From Natranaeroarchaeum sulfidigenes (lineage in GTDB: Archaea > Halobacteriota > Halobacteria > Halobacteriales > Natronoarchaeaceae), in assembly GCF_017094485.1 (NCBI RefSeq), contig NZ_CP064786.1, positions 1,364,001 to 1,428,000 on the forward strand: a stretch of 64,000 nt of DNA, given 5' to 3'. The notes beneath the pieces are model-generated. The model ran no database searches and was not told the DNA's origin. It saw only the letters and a list, made by a program, of their open reading frames with translations. This document shows positions 61,479 through 64,000 of the stretch, in pieces (within the stretch, counting starts at the first letter, position 1; the number at the start of each line of letters is the position of its first letter). Position numbers and translations under genes: made by a program.

Positions 61479-62483
61479 TCAGTTATCTGTCGCCATTGCC
61501 GTGACGGTGGCGTCGATATCAGCGGGTGATGCTCCCCGTGGGAATGCAAGTGCCACAGCGTCGAGTCCCTTGATTTCGGTGAACGTCTGGAGCTGCTCGC
61601 GGGCCCGTTCGGGCGTGCCCGCAACGGCGAGTTCATCAAGCAGTTCGTCTTCGATCAATGCTATTGCGGCCGCCTGATCACCGCTGGCCCAGCGTGCGGC
61701 AATCTCGTTTGCTTCCGTTTCGTAGCCCTGTCTGGCAAGCGATTTGCGATAGTACGTTCCCATCGCCCCCACGTAAAACGCGAGATGCTGTGCCGCCAGT
61801 TCGCGAGCACGGTCCCCATCTTCGAGCACGCAGCAGGGTAGCGAGAGTGAGACCCGGATATCGTCGGGTGACCTGTCACCCAGTTCCGCGCCTCTTCGAA
61901 GGTCGCCGAGTCGCTCGCGGAGCCCATCGGGTGTGAAGGTTGTGGCGTGCCATCCGTCGGCGAACCGGCCCGCGAGTTCGACGGATTTCGGGCCCATCCC
62001 AGCGACATCGATCGGTGGCGGCGTCTCCGGTGGATCAAATCGGAGTCGGAACCCCGAAAGTGAGTAGATGTCACCGTCGTACTCCAGCCCTTCGCCCGCG
62101 ACGACACGCTCGATGATCTCGACGTATTCGCGGGTACGTCGCAGGGGACGATCGAACGATTCGCCGTGCCATCCTTCGATCACGGCGGGGCCGCTCGGAC
62201 CGATCCCCAGACGGAAACGGCCGTTGGACACCTCCTGAAGCGTCGCCGCGGTCTGGCCGAGCAGCGCGGGCGAGCGCGAAAAGACGTTCGCGATGCTGGT
62301 TCCGAGTTCGATCCGATCGGTGCGCTCGGCGAGCGTCGTCAGCGTCGTGACACCATCACGACCCCAGGTTTCGGGCATCCACGCGCGGACGTAGCCCTCC
62401 GATTCGGCGTGCTGGGTGATCTCGGCGATGCCATCGATACTGCTCTGTGCGGCTACTGGAAGGTGGATCTCTCGGTCTGTCAT
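61479..62483 (-). CDS. F420-dependent LLM-class oxidoreductase (TIGR04024-like)
   Basis: 334 residues, luciferase-like (LLM) barrel: AESEGYVRAWMPETWGRDGVTTL, IELGTSIANVFSRSPALLGQTAATLQEVSNGRFRLGIGPSGPAVIEGWHG, WHATTFTPDGL. The pattern follows the haloarchaeal F420-dependent NP1902A-type family. Uses reduced F420 as hydride carrier; substrate unknown. It starts with an ATGA overlap on the SDR gene stop, so the pair is translated together. Confidence 0.88.
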   Translation of the reverse strand: MTDREIHLPVAAQSSIDGIAEITQHAESEGYVRAWMPETWGRDGVTTLTTLAERTDRIELGTSIANVFSRSPALLGQTAATLQEVSNGRFRLGIGPSGPAVIEGWHGESFDRPLRRTREYVEIIERVVAGEGLEYDGDIYSLSGFRLRFDPPETPPPIDVAGMGPKSVELAGRFADGWHATTFTPDGLRERLGDLRRGAELGDRSPDDIRVSLSLPCCVLEDGDRARELAAQHLAFYVGAMGTYYRKSLARQGYETEANEIAARWASGDQAAAIALIEDELLDELAVAGTPERAREQLQTFTEIKGLDAVALAFPRGASPADIDATVTAMATDN

Positions 62484-63256
62484 TGGTTCGGTGATTTCAT
62501 GAGGTCGGGTGCGCCAGCCGCACGAATCGTCTCGCCGACGATGTAGGATGCAGCCGGACTCGCCAGAAACTGTGCGATATCCGCGATCTCCTCGCTCAGC
62601 CCGATCGTTCGGTCGACCGTGTCACGATCGATTTCGTCGGCAGTGACGCCCATCTGTGATTCGACGCCGGGCGTCGCCACGTAGCCGGGTGCGATACAGT
62701 TGACGCGGACGTCGTCGCTCGCCCACTCGTGTCCGAGCGTCGTCGTGAGGTTGATCACCGCGGCCTTCGCGGCGGCGTAATGGCTCATATACGGAGCGCC
62801 GTCCTGTCCCGCCTCGCTGGAGAGGTTGATGACACTGCCACCGCCGTCTTTCAGGTACTCGCCTGCGGCCTGCGTGCAGTGATAGGTCCCGGTGAGATTG
62901 ATATCGACGATCGTCGCCCAGCCATTCGGGCTGATACCGTCGAAGTTCGCCATGAACGAGGCACCGGCGTTGTTGACCAGCACGTCGAGGCCGCCGAACT
63001 CCTCGACCGTCGTTTCGACCAGTGCCTCGACCGCATCTCTGTCGGTGACATCGCACTCGACCGCCAGCGCGGATCCGGGGCGATCGCTCTCTGTGATCGA
63101 CTCGGCTACGGCATCGACGTTGTCCTGCTCGCGCGAACAGATCACGACGTCGAGTCCGTCCGCGGCGAACCGCTCGGCAATAGCCTTGCCGATACCGCTG
63201 GAGGACCCAGTGACGATCGCAGTCGACCCGTCGATGCTGAACTGTGTGTCAGTCAT
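62480..63256 (-). CDS. Short-chain dehydrogenase/reductase
   Basis: 258 residues. IVTGSSSGIGKAIAE cofactor loop, VLVNNAGASFM, INLSSEAGQDGAPYMSHYAAAKAAV with Ser and Tyr-x3-Lys active site, and a C-terminal VNCIAPGYVATPG. It oxidises or reduces an alcohol/ketone. Coupled by a 4-nt overlap to the LLM oxidoreductase, suggesting sequential steps on one substrate. Confidence 0.92.
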   Translation of the reverse strand: MTDTQFSIDGSTAIVTGSSSGIGKAIAERFAADGLDVVICSREQDNVDAVAESITESDRPGSALAVECDVTDRDAVEALVETTVEEFGGLDVLVNNAGASFMANFDGISPNGWATIVDINLTGTYHCTQAAGEYLKDGGGSVINLSSEAGQDGAPYMSHYAAAKAAVINLTTTLGHEWASDDVRVNCIAPGYVATPGVESQMGVTADEIDRDTVDRTIGLSEEIADIAQFLASPAASYIVGETIRAAGAPDLMKSPNQ

Positions 63257-63347
63257 ACAGCACCCCGTATAAACCGATCAGTGAGACTCATGCACACTGC
63301 ATGATACACAATCAATTGTGATAAAGTTTCTCCGGGCGGGACGGTCC

Positions 63348-64000
63348 TCAGGCATCCGGGACTTCGATGGACACACCCGTCGCAAAGCCCACAGGGATCG
63401 TGCCGTCGGATCGACGTCCAGCTACCACCAGTTCGTCCTCTTCATAGGTCGTCGCGAGCACCACACCGTCTGCGTCGTGGAGTCGTTTCTGGTCGATAAG
63501 TTCACCGTCGGAATCGATGATACCCAGCCACGCACTGTCGTCGCGCTGACCGCCAAGGACGTAGTATCCCTCCCCGATGTGATCAACCGTCCGTATCGAT
63601 GCCCCCTCGATTCGCTGTTGCCAGTCAAACGACCCGTCCTGCAGGTACCCGAGCCAGCCGTCTCCAGTAAGAACGTTCGTCCGGAACGGCCGGGCGTACT
63701 CGTAGCTCCCGACAGTTCCGGCCGCAAGGACGTCCGCTCCGTTCAGCGCGAGATCCTCGATTACCCGGTTTTGCCGGTCACTATCCTCGTCTAGCTCTCG
63801 ATCGTCGTACACCTCCCACCGTTTCTCGCCTTCCTCATCGACGGCGAGGATCCACGGTTCCGAGGGAGCCACCGACGAATCCTCACCGAGTGTCGTCGTG
63901 CCAGCCAGCAGGTAACCCTCCTCAACCCGTGTGATCGTCGTCAACCGGTCGTGCCGATCGTCCTCAGTCCAGTCCGTGTGCGTGGTATCGGCCGTATTGT
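63348..64000 (-). CDS. Propeller-like repeat protein, C-terminal part (partial)
   Basis: The minus-strand frame is open to the window edge, so the N-terminus is missing; the TTG at 63944 is not a real start. The visible part has repeating units: GYLLAGTTTLGEDSSVAPSEPWILAVDEEGEKRWE, ALNGADVLAAGTVGSYEYARPF, GEGYYVLGGQRDDSAWLGIIDSDGELI, ELVVAGRRSDG. These resemble WLL-x-x-D-x-x-G propeller blades of surface proteins. Function unknown. Confidence 0.6.
   Translation of the reverse strand, partial: NTADTTHTDWTEDDRHDRLTTITRVEEGYLLAGTTTLGEDSSVAPSEPWILAVDEEGEKRWEVYDDRELDEDSDRQNRVIEDLALNGADVLAAGTVGSYEYARPFRTNVLTGDGWLGYLQDGSFDWQQRIEGASIRTVDHIGEGYYVLGGQRDDSAWLGIIDSDGELIDQKRLHDADGVVLATTYEEDELVVAGRRSDGTIPVGFATGVSIEVPDA

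Overview
The window is chromosomal DNA of a halophilic archaeon (class Halobacteria). The evidence is the GC-rich sequence, the strongly acidic proteins, the TATA-like boxes about 26-30 bp upstream of start codons (leaderless genes), the Tat-type lipoprotein signals (RR followed by a lipobox Cys), archaeal ribosomal and RNA polymerase genes (eS17, eL21, Rpo4), and coenzyme F420 and archaeal riboflavin genes. The genus cannot be fixed from the sequence alone.

Layout. 0-6.2 kb: a GCS2-like ligase cut by the window edge, then cofD, a Dus-like TIM barrel, a SHOCT membrane protein, a CitG-like enzyme, a DUF447 protein, eS17 and asd. 6.2-7.1 kb: a scar made of a degenerate IS200/IS605-type element with an omega-RNA-like right end, followed by a headless membrane gene. 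7.1-11.9 kb: dihydrolipoamide dehydrogenase, a 2-hydroxyacid dehydrogenase, an enoyl-CoA hydratase/isomerase and a geranylgeranyl-reductase-like flavoprotein. 11.9-16.7 kb: extracytoplasmic proteins (cohesin-domain protein, Tp34/P19-like lipoprotein with a (HHDDD)10 tract, DyP-like Tat lipoprotein, beta-propeller Tat lipoprotein), the best candidate for an under-described system. 16.7-19.7 kb: hisD, then a deletion scar joining a polysaccharide-deacetylase-type lipoprotein gene to a flippase tail.

19.8-34.6 kb: a mosaic of small operons, including an IscA-like carrier, dodecin, a solute-binding lipoprotein, a 5'-nucleotidase, a USP, MscS, DUF309, an HTH_10 regulator, an HTH/membrane pair, arfC, DUF389, an APC permease fused to two USP domains, and thioredoxin reductase. 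34.6-48.5 kb: a TrkA-N/DHH fusion, a histidine kinase, a two-gene MetE-like operon, the archaeal information-processing block (eL21-rpo4-DUF655-ksgA-mscS-hemK2), the Mrp ATPase, an enolase-superfamily protein and a uracil-DNA glycosylase. 48.6-52.4 kb: a secretion ATPase with a double-TadC membrane protein, without pilins.

52.4-64 kb: a Trm9-like methyltransferase, a foldable leader, tRNA-Gly(TCC) with repeated copies of its 3' end (integration-site relics), two small zinc-finger genes and a PadR regulator. Then come malQ and a giant protein with two glucoamylase (GH15) modules, which together suggest cytoplasmic alpha-glucan breakdown. Last are an SDR/F420-LLM oxidoreductase pair and a partial propeller-like gene. 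CofD (F420 synthesis) and the LLM oxidoreductase (F420 use) are linked by cofactor.
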